A program made the position numbers and the translations under genes. The notes beneath the pieces were generated by a model. That model saw nothing but the letters and a program-made list of their open reading frames with translations, was not told the DNA's origin and ran no database searches. DNA of 64,000 nucleotides from JBAOHV01 sp037045265 (GTDB taxonomy: Bacteria > Actinomycetota > Acidimicrobiia > Acidimicrobiales > Microtrichaceae). The stretch spans positions 372,001 to 436,000 of the forward strand of contig JBAOHV010000016.1 in the NCBI GenBank assembly GCA_037045265.1, in the 5' to 3' direction. This document shows, piece by piece, positions 45,249 to 54,311 of this stretch. Numbering within the stretch: position 1 is the stretch's first letter; every line of letters begins with the position of its first letter.

Positions 45249-45271
45249 CGAGCCAGCGGGAGCTGGGTCGC
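45248..45271 (-). promoter_or_regulatory. Leader hairpin right after the leuA leader peptide
   Basis: On the minus strand GCGA-C-CCAGC, loop TCCC, GCTGG-C-TCGC pair with one C/C mismatch. It begins at the base after the leader stop codon and abuts the terminator-like hairpin, the position of a pause or antiterminator element. Confidence 0.5.
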
Positions 45272-45304
45272 CTACGTCAGGAGGAGGGCAGCGGAGGCGT
45301 GCAT
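45272..45304 (-). CDS. leuA leader peptide MHASAALLLT (putative)
   Basis: ATG 45304 to TAG 45272 encodes ten residues with three consecutive Leu codons (CTC CTC CTG) before a final Thr. It lies between a promoter and a terminator-like hairpin upstream of leuA, as in classical amino-acid attenuation. The -10 box is 8 bases before the ATG, so the leader is probably translated from a leaderless mRNA. When leucine is short, stalled ribosomes would favour read-through into leuA. The three-codon run is seen; the mechanism is inferred. Confidence 0.65.
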   Translation of the reverse strand: MHASAALLLT

Positions 45305-45312
45305 CGCCAGCA

Positions 45313-45341
45313 ACTCTACCGGGCAGAACCCCGTGCGGCAA
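45313..45341 (-). promoter_or_regulatory. leuA leader promoter (TTGCCG-17-TAGAGT)
   Basis: On the minus strand -35 TTGCCG (45336-45341) and -10 TAGAGT (45313-45318) are 17 bases apart, ideal sigma-70-type spacing. The start would be at or just before the leader peptide ATG (45304). Confidence 0.6.
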
Positions 45342-45394
45342 TGCACCCGTTCACACTCCGCGCCCCGGCAGCCGAGGGTTCGCATCGACTTCGA

Positions 45395-46747
45395 TCAGTC
45401 GACCAGCTCCTCGACACAGGACGTGAAGACCTCGGTGTGCAGGTCGACATCGGCATCCGAGGTGACCGGCGACATCAACGCCATGTTGTGGAACGGCGTC
45501 AACAGCACTCCGCGGTTGAGCGCGTACAGGTGGAAGTACGCCTCCAGATCCGCGTCGAGCGCCGCTGCCGCCTCCCCGCCGTTGCGCGGCGGAGGACAGA
45601 ACCAGTACTCAGCCCGTGCCCCGAGCTGCTGCACGTGCCAGGGCAGGTCCGCGTCTGAGATGGCGGCGGCGACTCCGTCGGCCCAACGGGTCGCCAGCGG
45701 AATCATCCGTGCGAAGTCAGCCTCGATCAGCGTGTTCGACAACGTCGCCCGCAAGGCCGCCAGTGCCAACGCGTTGCCCGACAGCGTGCCGCCCACCCCC
45801 GACACGTCGGAGTGCTCCCCGAACACCGGCTCGTAGAGCCGCTCCGCCAACTCGGCGGTCATGCCGTACGCGGCGATCGGCACCCCACCGGCGATCGGCT
45901 TGCCGATCGTGAAGAGGTCGGGCTCGAGGCCCCATGCCGCCGTGGCCCCGCCCGGACCGACGCAGATCGTATGGGTCTCGTCGATGCACAGCAGCGTGGC
46001 GTGATCCCGTGTCAGCCGGCGCAGCGCCTGGTGGTAGCCGGGATCGGGCAACACGATCCCGATGTTGGTCAGCGCAGGCTCGGTCAGTACGAGCGCGACG
46101 TCACCCTTGGACAGCTCGCGCTCCAGAGCCTCGACGTCGTTGAACTCGACGACTGCGACCGCGTCGCCCGTTGCCCGGAGAGGGCCGACGTTGCCGGGGC
46201 GGGGCACGACCTTGTCGCCGTCTAGCACCCACAGCGTCTCGTCCACCGTGCCGTGGTAGCACCAGTTCATGACCAGCACACGCTGACGGCCCGTGGCCTG
46301 GCGGGCCATGCGGATCACGAACCTGTTGGCGTCGGTGGCGGTCATGGCGATCTGCCAGCGCTGCAGGCCGAACCGGCGCGTGAGCTCCTCACCTGCCCAG
46401 ATGGCGTCCTCGGTCGGCAGCATCATCGTGATGCCCCGCGAGGCCCGCTGTGCCAGCGCCTCGATCGTGGTCGGCGGCGCGTGGCCGGTCATTGCGCCGG
46501 TGTCACCCAGGCACAGATCGACATAGGTGTTGCCGTCGACGTCGACGATCGAGGACCCCTCGGCGTGGTCGGCGAACACCGGGAACGCGCCGGGCCAGCG
46601 GGTCATCCAGTTCATCGGCACACCCGCGATCAGCGGGCCCAACGCCCGCTGGTGGAGCTCCGCCGAACGGGGGTGTGCCTCGACGAACGCCTCCATCTCT
46701 GCTTGTAGCAGGGATCGCAGGCGCTCCCGGTCGATCGTGGCTGCCAC
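45395..46747 (-). CDS. Class III (fold type I) PLP aminotransferase
   Basis: A 450-residue PLP enzyme of the class III group, close to glutamate-1-semialdehyde aminomutase-type and aspartate aminotransferase-family proteins. Motifs: YVDLCLGDTGAMTGHAPP, MTATDANRFVIRMARQATGRQ, LVMNWCYHGTVDETLW, LLCIDETHTICVGPGG, and the PLP lysine in FTIGKPIAGGVPIAAYG. Its amino donor is not known. It ends 91 bp before the leuA leader ATG. The ATG at 46747 faces the dus gene 99 bp away. Confidence 0.85.
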   Translation of the reverse strand: MAATIDRERLRSLLQAEMEAFVEAHPRSAELHQRALGPLIAGVPMNWMTRWPGAFPVFADHAEGSSIVDVDGNTYVDLCLGDTGAMTGHAPPTTIEALAQRASRGITMMLPTEDAIWAGEELTRRFGLQRWQIAMTATDANRFVIRMARQATGRQRVLVMNWCYHGTVDETLWVLDGDKVVPRPGNVGPLRATGDAVAVVEFNDVEALERELSKGDVALVLTEPALTNIGIVLPDPGYHQALRRLTRDHATLLCIDETHTICVGPGGATAAWGLEPDLFTIGKPIAGGVPIAAYGMTAELAERLYEPVFGEHSDVSGVGGTLSGNALALAALRATLSNTLIEADFARMIPLATRWADGVAAAISDADLPWHVQQLGARAEYWFCPPPRNGGEAAAALDADLEAYFHLYALNRGVLLTPFHNMALMSPVTSDADVDLHTEVFTSCVEELVD

Positions 46748-46846
46748 CTGGCACTCCCCTCGTCCCCGTGTCGCTTGTGCTTCCGATGCTGCCGGGCACG
46801 CCTGTGGTGTGCCCGGACGACGTCAGCCGCGCCATGCTAGGTCGCG

Positions 46847-48037
46847 ATGTGCCCATCGACGTCGGCGACCCGAACCTCCATCGATTCACCGACCATCGAC
46901 GCGCCGGCGCTGCGGCTGGGGCCGTTCCAGGTCGACCCCCCGGTCGTCCTGGCGCCGATGGCGGGGGTAACCGACGCTCCGTTCAGGGTTCTGTGCTCGT
47001 CGTTCGGGGGCGGCCTCTTCGTCAACCAGATGGTGACTGCACGGGCGCTTCTCGAGGGCCATGCCGCCTCCTGGGAGCTGGCTCGCTTCCACCCGGCCGA
47101 GCGGATCCGGTCGCTTCAGCTCTACGGAACCGATCCGCTGACTCTCGGCGAGGCGGTGCGACGGCTGGTCGCCGAGGACCGCGTCGACCACATCGACATG
47201 AACTTCGGTTGCCCCGCCGCCAAGGTGACCCGCAACGGTGGCGGAGCGGCGCTGCCGTACAAGCGACGGCTGCTCCGCGACGTGATCCGCGCCGCGGTGC
47301 AGGCAGCGGATGCCGAGTCCGGTGGGCGGGTTCCGGTCACCGTCAAGTTCAGACTCGGGATCGACGACGACCATCTGACCTTCCTGGAGACTGCGCGCAT
47401 CGCCGAGGACGAAGGCGTTGCCTGGGTGGCTCTGCACGCACGCACGGCGCTGCAGCACTACGCGCCACCCGCCCGGTGGGACCGAATCGCCGAGCTCAAG
47501 GCGGCGGTCAGCACCATTCCGGTTCTCGGCAACGGCGACGTCTTCGACCCCCACGATGCCGCCTCGATGATGGCCCGCACGGGCTGCGACGGGGTCGTGA
47601 TCGGCAGGGGGTGCCTGGGTCGCCCCTGGCTGTTCCGCGACCTCGCCGCCGCCTTCGCCGGCGAGCCCGTGCCGCCCGTCCCCCGCCTCGGCGAGGTCGC
47701 CGACACCATTCGCAGGCACGTCGAGTTGATCGTCGACTGGCAGGGTGGGGAGCAGCGCATCACCCATTTCCGCAAGCACCTCTCCTGGTACCTGAAGGGC
47801 TACCCCGTGGGTGGCGACGTCCGGCGACGCGCAGGTCACGTGTCCTCGACAGCCGACATCGAGGCGCTACTCGACGACCTTGACCCAGATGCCGAGGCAC
47901 CACCAGGAGTGGAGCGGATCGTTCGCAGTCACTCGAACGCGCTCCGGCGAGTGGCGCTACCGGACGGCTGGCTGGGCGATCCGGACGGCCATGTGCGGCT
48001 GCCCCGCGGAGCCGAAGCGCTGGTGTCGGGCGGGTGA
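46847..48037 (+). CDS. tRNA-dihydrouridine synthase (DusB-like)
   Basis: A 396-residue FMN enzyme that reduces uridine to dihydrouridine in tRNA. Motifs: VVLAPMAGVTDAPFRVLC (FMN loop), SLQLYGTDPLTLGEAVRRL, HIDMNFGCPAAKVTRNGGGA with the catalytic Cys, VTVKFRLGIDDDH, ALHARTALQHYAPPARWDRI, VLGNGDVFDPHDA and GVVIGRGCLGRPWLFRDL. The C-terminal helical domain has FRKHLSWYLKGY. Its stop overlaps the Maf start by 4 bp (GTGA), and the pair is a common actinobacterial arrangement. Confidence 0.92.
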   Translation: MCPSTSATRTSIDSPTIDAPALRLGPFQVDPPVVLAPMAGVTDAPFRVLCSSFGGGLFVNQMVTARALLEGHAASWELARFHPAERIRSLQLYGTDPLTLGEAVRRLVAEDRVDHIDMNFGCPAAKVTRNGGGAALPYKRRLLRDVIRAAVQAADAESGGRVPVTVKFRLGIDDDHLTFLETARIAEDEGVAWVALHARTALQHYAPPARWDRIAELKAAVSTIPVLGNGDVFDPHDAASMMARTGCDGVVIGRGCLGRPWLFRDLAAAFAGEPVPPVPRLGEVADTIRRHVELIVDWQGGEQRITHFRKHLSWYLKGYPVGGDVRRRAGHVSSTADIEALLDDLDPDAEAPPGVERIVRSHSNALRRVALPDGWLGDPDGHVRLPRGAEALVSGG

Positions 48038-48714
48038 GCACCTCCACGGGTTCGGTTCGCCTCGTGCTGGCCTCCGCGTCTCCCCGACGCGTCGAGCTGT
48101 TGGACCGGATAGGCCTGTCTCACCTGGCGATGCCGGCCGACGTCGACGAGTCGGTGCTGCCCGGCGAAACCGCGGACGACTACGTGGTGCGTGTCGCTAG
48201 CGACAAGGCCACCGCCGTTGCCATGGCCCTCGCCGCGCCGCCCGACTCCAGGTCGCCCGACTCCAGGTCGCTCGACGCAGCCACTGATCGTGGCGCCGAC
48301 TCCAGCGGGCCCACCGTCGTCCTGGCGGCCGATACGGCCGTGGTCCTAGACGGTGAGCCGCTCGGCAAGCCGCGCGACCGAGCAGATGCGCTCGCGATGC
48401 TGAGCCGGCTGTCGGGCCGGAACCACCGCGTGCTGAGCGCCGTCGTCGTGGTCGATCCCGACGGAGTGGTGCACACGGCGCTCGCTACGGCCACTGTCAC
48501 CATTGCCCCCCTCAGCAGCGCAGAGCTCGAGTGGTACGTGGACTCCGGCGAACCCTTGGACAAAGCCGGCAGCTACGCGATCCAGGGCATGGGCGCTGCC
48601 CTGGTCGAGAGCATCGATGGTGATCCCACGACCGTCATCGGTCTGCCGTTGCGAGCGACTCTCGAACTGCTCCGTGCAGCCGGAGTGCAATGGCCGCCGA
48701 CCAGTCACGCATGA
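48034..48714 (+). CDS. Maf-family nucleotide pyrophosphatase
   Basis: A 226-residue Maf protein. Motifs: LVLASASPRRVELLDRIGL at the N-terminus, VVLAADTAVVLDGEPLGKPR with the catalytic Asp, ALAMLSRLSGRNHRVLSAV, and GSYAIQGMGAALVESIDGD. It hydrolyses non-canonical or house-cleaning nucleoside triphosphates to monophosphates. An insertion of about 25 residues (PDSRSPDSRSLDAATDRGAD) between motifs contains a 15-bp tandem repeat. GTG 48034 overlaps the dus stop. Expressed with dus. Confidence 0.9.
   Translation: MSTSTGSVRLVLASASPRRVELLDRIGLSHLAMPADVDESVLPGETADDYVVRVASDKATAVAMALAAPPDSRSPDSRSLDAATDRGADSSGPTVVLAADTAVVLDGEPLGKPRDRADALAMLSRLSGRNHRVLSAVVVVDPDGVVHTALATATVTIAPLSSAELEWYVDSGEPLDKAGSYAIQGMGAALVESIDGDPTTVIGLPLRATLELLRAAGVQWPPTSHA
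48241..48270 (+). repeat. 15-bp tandem repeat in maf insertion
   Basis: cccgactccaggtcg occurs twice at 48241-48255 and 48256-48270, encoding PDSRS twice in a non-conserved loop of Maf. A third, diverged unit (ctcgac) follows. Confidence 0.85.
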
Positions 48715-48760
48715 CCTGGGGTGCATCGTCGCTCACCCACCCGCCTGAGTGCGGCACCGC

Positions 48761-48766
48761 TACGAT
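48761..48766 (+). promoter_or_regulatory. -10-like box TACGAT, leaderless start
   Basis: TACGAT ends 6 bases before GTG 48773 of the PHP gene and supports this start over the upstream GTG 48749. Confidence 0.5.
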
Positions 48767-48772
48767 CCCGAG

Positions 48773-49807
48773 GTGACTGCCGGAACGGGCGCCCCACGAG
48801 CCAGCGCAACGGCCGCTCTGACCGAGGCGATCCGGCTGCTCGACCGCTCCCTGGCACCAGGACAGAAGGTCCGTGCGTTCCAGCGTGCCGCCGTGATCGT
48901 CGAGGGGTTGCCCGATGACGAGTTGGTGGCTCGTGTCGCCGCAGGAACGCTCACGGCGCTCGACGGCATCGGCCCCTCGACCGGCGCGGTCATCTCCGAC
49001 GCTGTCGCCGGGCGGCCCTGCGCCTACCTCGAACGACTCGAGCAGGACACACGAATCGACGTGGGAAGCGGTGGCGAGGTGCTGGCTGCGCTCAAGGGCG
49101 ACTGCCACACGCACTCCACCTGGTCAGACGGCGGCGCACCGATCGAGGCGATGGCGCGCGCCGCCATGGCACTGGGCCACGAGTACCTCGTCGTCACCGA
49201 TCATTCGCCCCGCCTGACGATCGCCCATGGGCTGTCTCCCGAGCGGCTCTCCGAGCAACTGGTCGAGATAGAACGACTGAACGAGCAGCTGGCGCCATTC
49301 CGGATCCTCACCGGCATGGAGGTCGACATCCTCGTCGACGGTGAGCTGGATCTGAGCGATGACCTGTTGGGCCGCCTCGACGTGGTCGTCGCGTCGGTGC
49401 ACTCCAAGCTGTCGATGCCACGAGATGAGATGACCCGCCGCATGGTCCGCGCCGTGGCCAACCCACAGGTGGACATCCTCGGGCACTGCACCGGCCGCAA
49501 GGTGGTCGGGCGCGGGCGTGCACCGTCGAGCTTCGATGCCGAGCTCGTCTTCACTGCCTGCGCCCAGTTCGACACCGCAGTCGAGATCAACTGCCGTCCG
49601 GAGCGCCAGGATCCCCCAGAACAGCTGCTCTCGCTTGCGCTGCAGGCCGGCTGCTACGTCTCCATCGACACGGATGCACACGCCCCGGGGCAGCTCGAGT
49701 GGCTTCCGTACGGAGCGGACAAGGCTGCTCGATGCAGGGTGCCGATGGATCGCATCATCAACACCCGTTCTGGCGACGATCTGCTCGCCTGGACCGCGCC
49801 AGCCTGA
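48773..49807 (+). CDS. PHP-domain protein with helix-hairpin-helix N-terminus
   Basis: A 344-residue protein. The N-terminal 100 residues form a helical pol X-like/HhH part (LTALDGIGPSTGAVISDAV), followed by a PHP phosphoesterase domain: GDCHTHSTWSDGGAPIEAM (His112, His114), YLVVTDHSP, GMEVDILVDGEL, VVASVHSKLSM, LGHCTGRKV and SIDTDAHAPGQL, carrying the expected His/Asp metal ligands. It resembles the C-terminal half of bacterial pol X plus its HhH, without the polymerase core. The function may be nuclease or phosphatase in DNA repair. GTG 48773 is preferred because of the -10-like box. Confidence 0.8.
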   Translation: MTAGTGAPRASATAALTEAIRLLDRSLAPGQKVRAFQRAAVIVEGLPDDELVARVAAGTLTALDGIGPSTGAVISDAVAGRPCAYLERLEQDTRIDVGSGGEVLAALKGDCHTHSTWSDGGAPIEAMARAAMALGHEYLVVTDHSPRLTIAHGLSPERLSEQLVEIERLNEQLAPFRILTGMEVDILVDGELDLSDDLLGRLDVVVASVHSKLSMPRDEMTRRMVRAVANPQVDILGHCTGRKVVGRGRAPSSFDAELVFTACAQFDTAVEINCRPERQDPPEQLLSLALQAGCYVSIDTDAHAPGQLEWLPYGADKAARCRVPMDRIINTRSGDDLLAWTAPA

Positions 49808-49846
49808 CCAGCAAGCCCGCCGACATAGGGGTCATATCGCAGCGGC

Positions 49847-51386
49847 TCAATGTTTGAAGTGCCGCTCCCCCGTGAAGACCATCGCCATGCCGGCCTCGTT
49901 CGCCGCGGCGATCACCTCTTCGTCGCGGATCGATCCACCCGGCTGGATCACCGCAGTGGCACCCGCCTCGGCGGCGGCGTCGAGCCCGTCTCGGAACGGG
50001 AAGAACGCATCCGACGCGCACGCACCGCCGACCGCGCGTCCAGCGGCCTTCTCGGCAGCGATGCGCCCGGCATCGCGCCGGTTCTGCTGGCCGGCTCCGA
50101 TCCCGACGGCCTGGCCGTCCTTGACCAGCACGATCGTGTTCGACGTCACGCGGGCGACCAGGCGCCAGGCCAGCTCCAGGTCGCCCCACTCGGCGTCGGT
50201 GGGTTGGCGCTCGGTCACGATGCTCCACCCCGTGCTGTCCACCGTCACCTCGTCCGCGGTCTGCACCAGCAGCCCACCCGAGATGGTGCGGATGTCCAGC
50301 GGCGGCACCTCTGGTGCGGGGGCCGTGAGCACCCTCAGGTTCTTCTTCCCCGTCAGCAGCTCCAGCGCGTCGTCCTCGTAGCCCGGGGCGATCACCACCT
50401 CGGTGAACACCGGTGCGAGCGCCTCGGCCAACGAGCGGGGAACCACCCGGTTGAGCGCGACGATGCCACCGAAGGCCGAGATCGGGTCGCACTCGTGTGC
50501 TCGCACGTACGCTTCGGTGATGTCGGCACCTACCGCCGCCCCACACGGGTTGGCGTGCTTGATGACCACGGCAGTCGGCAGCTCTCCGAGGGAATGCACC
50601 AGGCGCCAGGCGGCGTCGGCGTCGTACACGTTCAGGTACGACATCTCCTTGCCGCCGTGCTGCACGGCGTCATCCCAGCAGGACCCGCCGGGCAGCGAGT
50701 AGCGAGCGCCGACCTGATGCGGGTTCTCGCCGTAGCGCAGCTCCTGGGTGCGAGTGGCCGCCAGGTGCAGCGTGCGGGGCAGGGGCCCCTCGTCGGCCGA
50801 TGCGCCGGGACCGTCGGCGTCGAACCAGGCGACGATCGCTGCGTCGTAGGCGGCGGTGTGAGCGAACGCGGTCGCGGGCCAGCCGACGACGGGTCGAGGC
50901 CGACACCGCGCCCTCGGCGCGCAGCTCGTCGAGCACGACCTCGTAGTCCGCCGGGTCGACCAGCACCGTCACCTGCGAGTGGTTCTTGGCGGCGCCGCGA
51001 ACCATTGCGGGGCCGCCGATGTCGATCAGCTCGATCGACGGCTCCGAGCTGAACGGATAGAGGTTGACCGCCACCAGGTCGATCGCGGTCACGCCGTAGG
51101 TCGCCATGTCCTCGACGTGGGACGGGTCGGTGCGGTCGGCCAGGATGCCGCCGTGGATGGCGGGGTGCAGCGTGACCACACGGTGCCCGAGCATCTCGGG
51201 GAAGCCGGTCACATCTTCGGTGGCCATGACCGGCAGGCCGGCGTCTGCCAGCACCCGTGCGGTACCGCCGGAGGACACGAGCTCCCAGCCCAGCTCGACC
51301 AGCGCACGACCCAGTTCCACCATGCCGGTCTTGTCGTACGCCGAGAGCAGCGCTCGGCGGGGCGCAGTGGTCGTGGGCTCAGTCAT
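49847..51386 (-). CDS. purH: AICAR transformylase/IMP cyclohydrolase, one frameshift
   Basis: About 512 residues, the bifunctional enzyme of the last two steps of purine synthesis. N-terminal IMP cyclohydrolase: LLSAYDKTGMVELGRALVEL, LVSSGGTARVLADAGLPV, HPAIHGGILADR and LVAVNLYPF. C-terminal transformylase: QELRYGENPHQ, VIKHANPCGAAVG, AFGGIVALNR, SDAFFPFRDGLDAAAEAG and QPGGSIRDEEVIAAA. One base is wrong near 50882, between RRLA and ATAFAHTAAYDAA. Its start codon overlaps the purN stop by 4 bp (ATGA), so purN-purH are one operon. Confidence 0.92.
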
Positions 51387-51946
51387 GGGACTCTTTCATG
51401 CTCGATGATCGATCGGAGGGTCTCCACGTAGAGGCGACGCTCGACGATCTTGATGCGTTCGTGCAGGGTCGCCTCGTCGTCCTCGGGCAGGACCGGCACG
51501 GCCTCCTGGGCGAGGATCGGCCCGGTGTCGACCTGCTCGGTCGCGACGTGCACCGTGCAGCCGGTCACCTTCACCCCGTAGGCCAGCGCCTCCCGCACAG
51601 CGTTCCAGCCAGGAAAGGCCGGCAGCAGCGACGGATGGGTGTTCACGATGCGCCCGGGGTACGCGGCGAACGCGGACACGCCGAGGATGGTGCCCCAGCC
51701 GGCCATGGCCACCAGGTCGATACCTGAGATGCTCAGGCGATCCAGCACCCGGTCGGTGAACGCCGCCCGGTCGAAGCTCTGCGAGAAGTCGATCCGCTCC
51801 ACCACCTCGAGGGTGAGCGAATGACGCTGCGCAACCTGCTCGACCGCGCAGTGGCGGTCGATGAGGACCAGGTCGATCGGCAGACCAGCGGTGGCCATCG
51901 CATCGAGCAGGGTCCCGCTGCCGGAGGCGAGTACGGCGAGTCGCAT
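51383..51946 (-). CDS. purN: Phosphoribosylglycinamide formyltransferase
   Basis: A 187-residue GAR transformylase using 10-formyltetrahydrofolate. Motifs: LAVLASGSGTLLDAM, LVAMAGWGTILGVSAFAAYPG, the active-site INVNTHP-type stretch RIVNTHPSLLPAFPGWNA with catalytic Asn/His, and VKVTGCTVHVATEQVDTGPIL with the catalytic Asp. ATG 51946 follows TAGGTT by 10 bases. It overlaps purH by 4 bp. A strong hairpin lies upstream at 52004-52051, after sucD. Confidence 0.92.
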   Translation of the reverse strand: MRLAVLASGSGTLLDAMATAGLPIDLVLIDRHCAVEQVAQRHSLTLEVVERIDFSQSFDRAAFTDRVLDRLSISGIDLVAMAGWGTILGVSAFAAYPGRIVNTHPSLLPAFPGWNAVREALAYGVKVTGCTVHVATEQVDTGPILAQEAVPVLPEDDEATLHERIKIVERRLYVETLRSIIEHERVP

Positions 51947-52003
51947 AGCGACGCTGAACCTATCAGTCGTCCGGCTCGGCCCGGTCCTCCGACCCGCCCT
52001 GGC

Positions 52004-52051
52004 GACGTAGGGGCCCTCATCGACACAAGATGCCGATGAGGACCCTACGTC
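52004..52051 (-). terminator. Long stem-loop after sucD (terminator-like)
   Basis: gacgtaggggccctcatcg (52004-52022) and cgatgaggaccctacgtc (52034-52051) pair over about 18 bp with one bulged base, around an 11-base loop. It lies between the end of sucD and the start of purN. The T run expected of an intrinsic terminator is lacking, so Rho-independent ending is not certain. Confidence 0.6.
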
Positions 52052-52067
52052 CGGGTCGTCGGTTGGC

Positions 52068-52966
52068 TCAGAGCGCCTTGATGATCTCGACCATCAGCTC
52101 GCCGGCCTCGGTCGGATTGGCCCCGACCTTGACCCCCGCGGCCTGCATGGCGTCCATCTTCGCCGCGGCGGTTCCCTTGCCACCCGACACGATGGCACCG
52201 GCGTGGCCCATCTTCTTGCCGGGAGGAGCCGTGACTGCCGGCGATGTAGCCGGCGACAGGCTTGGTCATCTTGGACGAGATGAACTCGGCGGCCTCCTCC
52301 TCGGCGGAACCACCGATCTCACCGATCATCATGACCGCCGTGGTCTCGGGGTCGGCCTCGAAGCGCTCGAGGCAGTCGATGAAGCTGGTACCGGGCACGG
52401 GGTCGCCACCAATGCCGACACACGTGGTCACACCGATGCCCTGGAGCTTCAACTCGTAGAGCGCCTGGTAGGTGAGCGTGCCTGAACGGCTGACGATGCC
52501 GACGCTGCTCGCCCGGAACCGGCTCCTTGGCGATGTGACCGGCGGTGATGCCGATGTTGCACTTGCCGGGGCTGATGATGCCGGGGCAGTTCGGCCCGAG
52601 CAACTGCACGTTCGGGAAGTCGCGCTTGAGCTTGTTGTAGAACCACGCCTCGTCCTGTGCGGGCACGCCCTCGGTGATGCACACGATGAACTCGACGCCA
52701 CCCTCGGCAGCCTCCATCACGGCGGCCTTCACTCCGGCAGCCGGGATGAAGATGCAGACTGGCGTTGGCACCGGTCTCTGCGACGGCGTCGGCCACCGAC
52801 GGCGAAGATCGGGATGCCGTCCACGTCGGTCCCGGCCTTCTTCGGGTTGGTTCCGGCGACGACCTGGGTGCCGTAGTCACGGTTGAGCAGGCCGTAGTAG
52901 CGGCCCTGACTACCGGTCAGGCCCTGGTAGACGACCTTGGTGTTCTCGATCGACGAAGATGCTCAT
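52068..52966 (-). CDS. sucD: Succinyl-CoA synthetase alpha subunit, frame broken by about five extra bases
   Basis: About 297 residues after removal of extra bases near 52235, 52513, 52760, 52800 and 52948. The corrected protein starts MSIFVDENTKVVYQG, then FIPAAGVKAAVMEAAEGG, FVCITEG-type VCITEGVPAQDEAWF, LGPNCPGIISPGKCNIG, SVGIVSRSGTLTYQALYEL, EIGGSAEEEAAEFI and the phosphohistidine loop GKKMGHAGAIV. It forms the CoA ligase with SucC in the TCA cycle. Removing the five bases makes the length a multiple of three, as does the conserved protein text. It follows sucC by 13 bp. Confidence 0.9.
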
Positions 52967-52979
52967 TGTCGGTTCTCCT

Positions 52980-54143
52980 TCAGCGGGCGTCGGCGAGCTG
53001 CACGACCGTGCGCGCTGCGTCGAGCATCGTGGGCTGCATCTGCAGCTGGTCGGACAGGTGCGGCTCGGAGGATCGCCCGGCCCTCGTCGGCGTTGGTGCC
53101 ATCGAGGCGGATGACGATCGGGGCGTCGATCGTCGACTCGACCGAGAGCCTCGATGATGCCGTTGGCGACCTCTTCGCCGCGGGTGATGCCGCCGAAGAT
53201 GTTGATGAAGATCGACTTGCACGGCCGGGTCGTTGTTGATGACCTCGAGCGCGCCCGCCATGACGTCGGCGTTGGCGCCGCCGCCGATGTCGAGGAAGTT
53301 CGCCGGCGCTGCCGCCGACCTGGTTGACGACGTCGAGCGTGCGTCATGGCGAGGCCGGCGCCGTTGGCGATGATGCCGACCGAGCCGTCGAGGCCGACGT
53401 ACTGCAGGCCCTTGTCGTGGGCCGCCTGCTCGCGCTCGTCGCGGACCTGCGTGGCCTCGTACTCCGCAGCCACTCGTGGCGGAACGCGGCGTTGCCGTCG
53501 AGGGTGACCTTGGCGTCGAGCGCGTGCACCTCGCCGGTCGGGCTTGAGGATCAGCGGGTTGATCTCGCACGAGGTCGGCGTCGCCCTCGGTGTAGGCCGT
53601 GGTAGAGCTTCAGGAGGATGTCGACCGCGCCCTCGGTGGCGTCGGGGTTGAGGTTGGCCGCTGTCACCCACTCACGGGCGGCTGCCTCGGTCGAGCCCGT
53701 CGACCGGGTCGACCCAGATCTTGGCGATGGCGTCGGGGTTGCTCTCGGCCACGGCCTCGATCTCGACGCCGCCCTGGGCGCGAGAGCATGCCGAGGTGCT
53801 TCTTGGCGCGAGCGGTCGAGCGTGAAGCTGGCGTAGTACTCCTCGGCGATGTCGGAGGCGTGCTCGATCCAGATGATCGTCGACGACGTGGCCCTTGATG
53901 TCGATGCCCGAGGATGTTGCGTGGCGTGCTCGCGGCACCTCGTCGGCGTCGTTGGCGAGCTTCACGCCGCCGGCCTTGCCGCGGCCGCCGACGTGCACCT
54001 GGGCCTTGACCACGACCGGGTAGCCCGACCGCGCTCGGCGGCGGCGACGGCGTCGTCGACCGTCGTCGACCGCCTCACCCGTCGGACACCGGGATGCCGA
54101 AGGAGGCGAAGAACTGCTTTCCCTGGTATTCGAAGAGGTCCAC
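52980..54143 (-). CDS. sucC: Succinyl-CoA synthetase beta subunit, frame broken by about 21 extra bases
   Basis: About 380 residues of the ATP-grasp beta subunit. Start GTG 54143 gives VDLFEYQGKQFFASFGIPVS. Conserved stretches are VGYPVVVKAQVHVGGRGKAG, GVEIEAVAESNPDAIAKIWV, DADLVEINPLILKPD, GLQYVGLDGSVGIIANGAGL, NFLDIGGGANADVM and FINIFGGITRGEEVANGI. By hand I find 21 extra bases, from 53067 to 54080, and none missing. 1164 minus 21 is 1143, exactly 381 codons. The enzyme couples succinyl-CoA to ATP or GTP formation. See the finding on the insertion cluster. Confidence 0.9.
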
Positions 54144-54233
54144 CCTCGTCTGCCTTCCTGCTCGGCTGGAGCCCGACCGGCGTCGCCGGTGTCGGTACCG
54201 GGGCGCGGACCGCGCGGTCCGCACCCGGCGGGC

Positions 54234-54239
54234 GATACT
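54234..54239 (+). promoter_or_regulatory. -10-like box GATACT
   Basis: GATACT ends 6 bases before GTG 54246 and 9 before ATG 54249 of the short upstream ORF, fitting a leaderless transcript. Confidence 0.35.
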
Positions 54240-54248
54240 AAACGGGTG

Positions 54249-54311
54249 ATGTCCGCAACCCAATATCGAGCCGGGCCGAGCCGACCACCGTTGAACGGGA
54301 GCACCGGCTGA
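54249..54311 (+). CDS. Short leaderless upstream ORF (20 codons)
   Basis: ATG 54249 (or GTG 54246) opens a 20-codon ORF (starts MSATQYRAGPSRPP, ends NGSTG) that stops with TGA at 54309-54311, sharing its last base with the ATG at 54311 (TGATG). This is the classic overlap for translational coupling. It may simply load ribosomes onto the next gene. No conserved peptide is claimed. Confidence 0.4.
   Translation: MSATQYRAGPSRPPLNGSTG

Noticed and set aside
45395..46747. hemL, glutamate-1-semialdehyde aminomutase
   Set aside because: The protein is related but the sequence does not match the usual HemL motifs closely enough, so only the class was assigned.
52980..54143. sucC as a decayed pseudogene
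   Set aside because: Only insertions are seen, the protein is intact after removing them, and the gene is near-essential. An assembly error is more likely.
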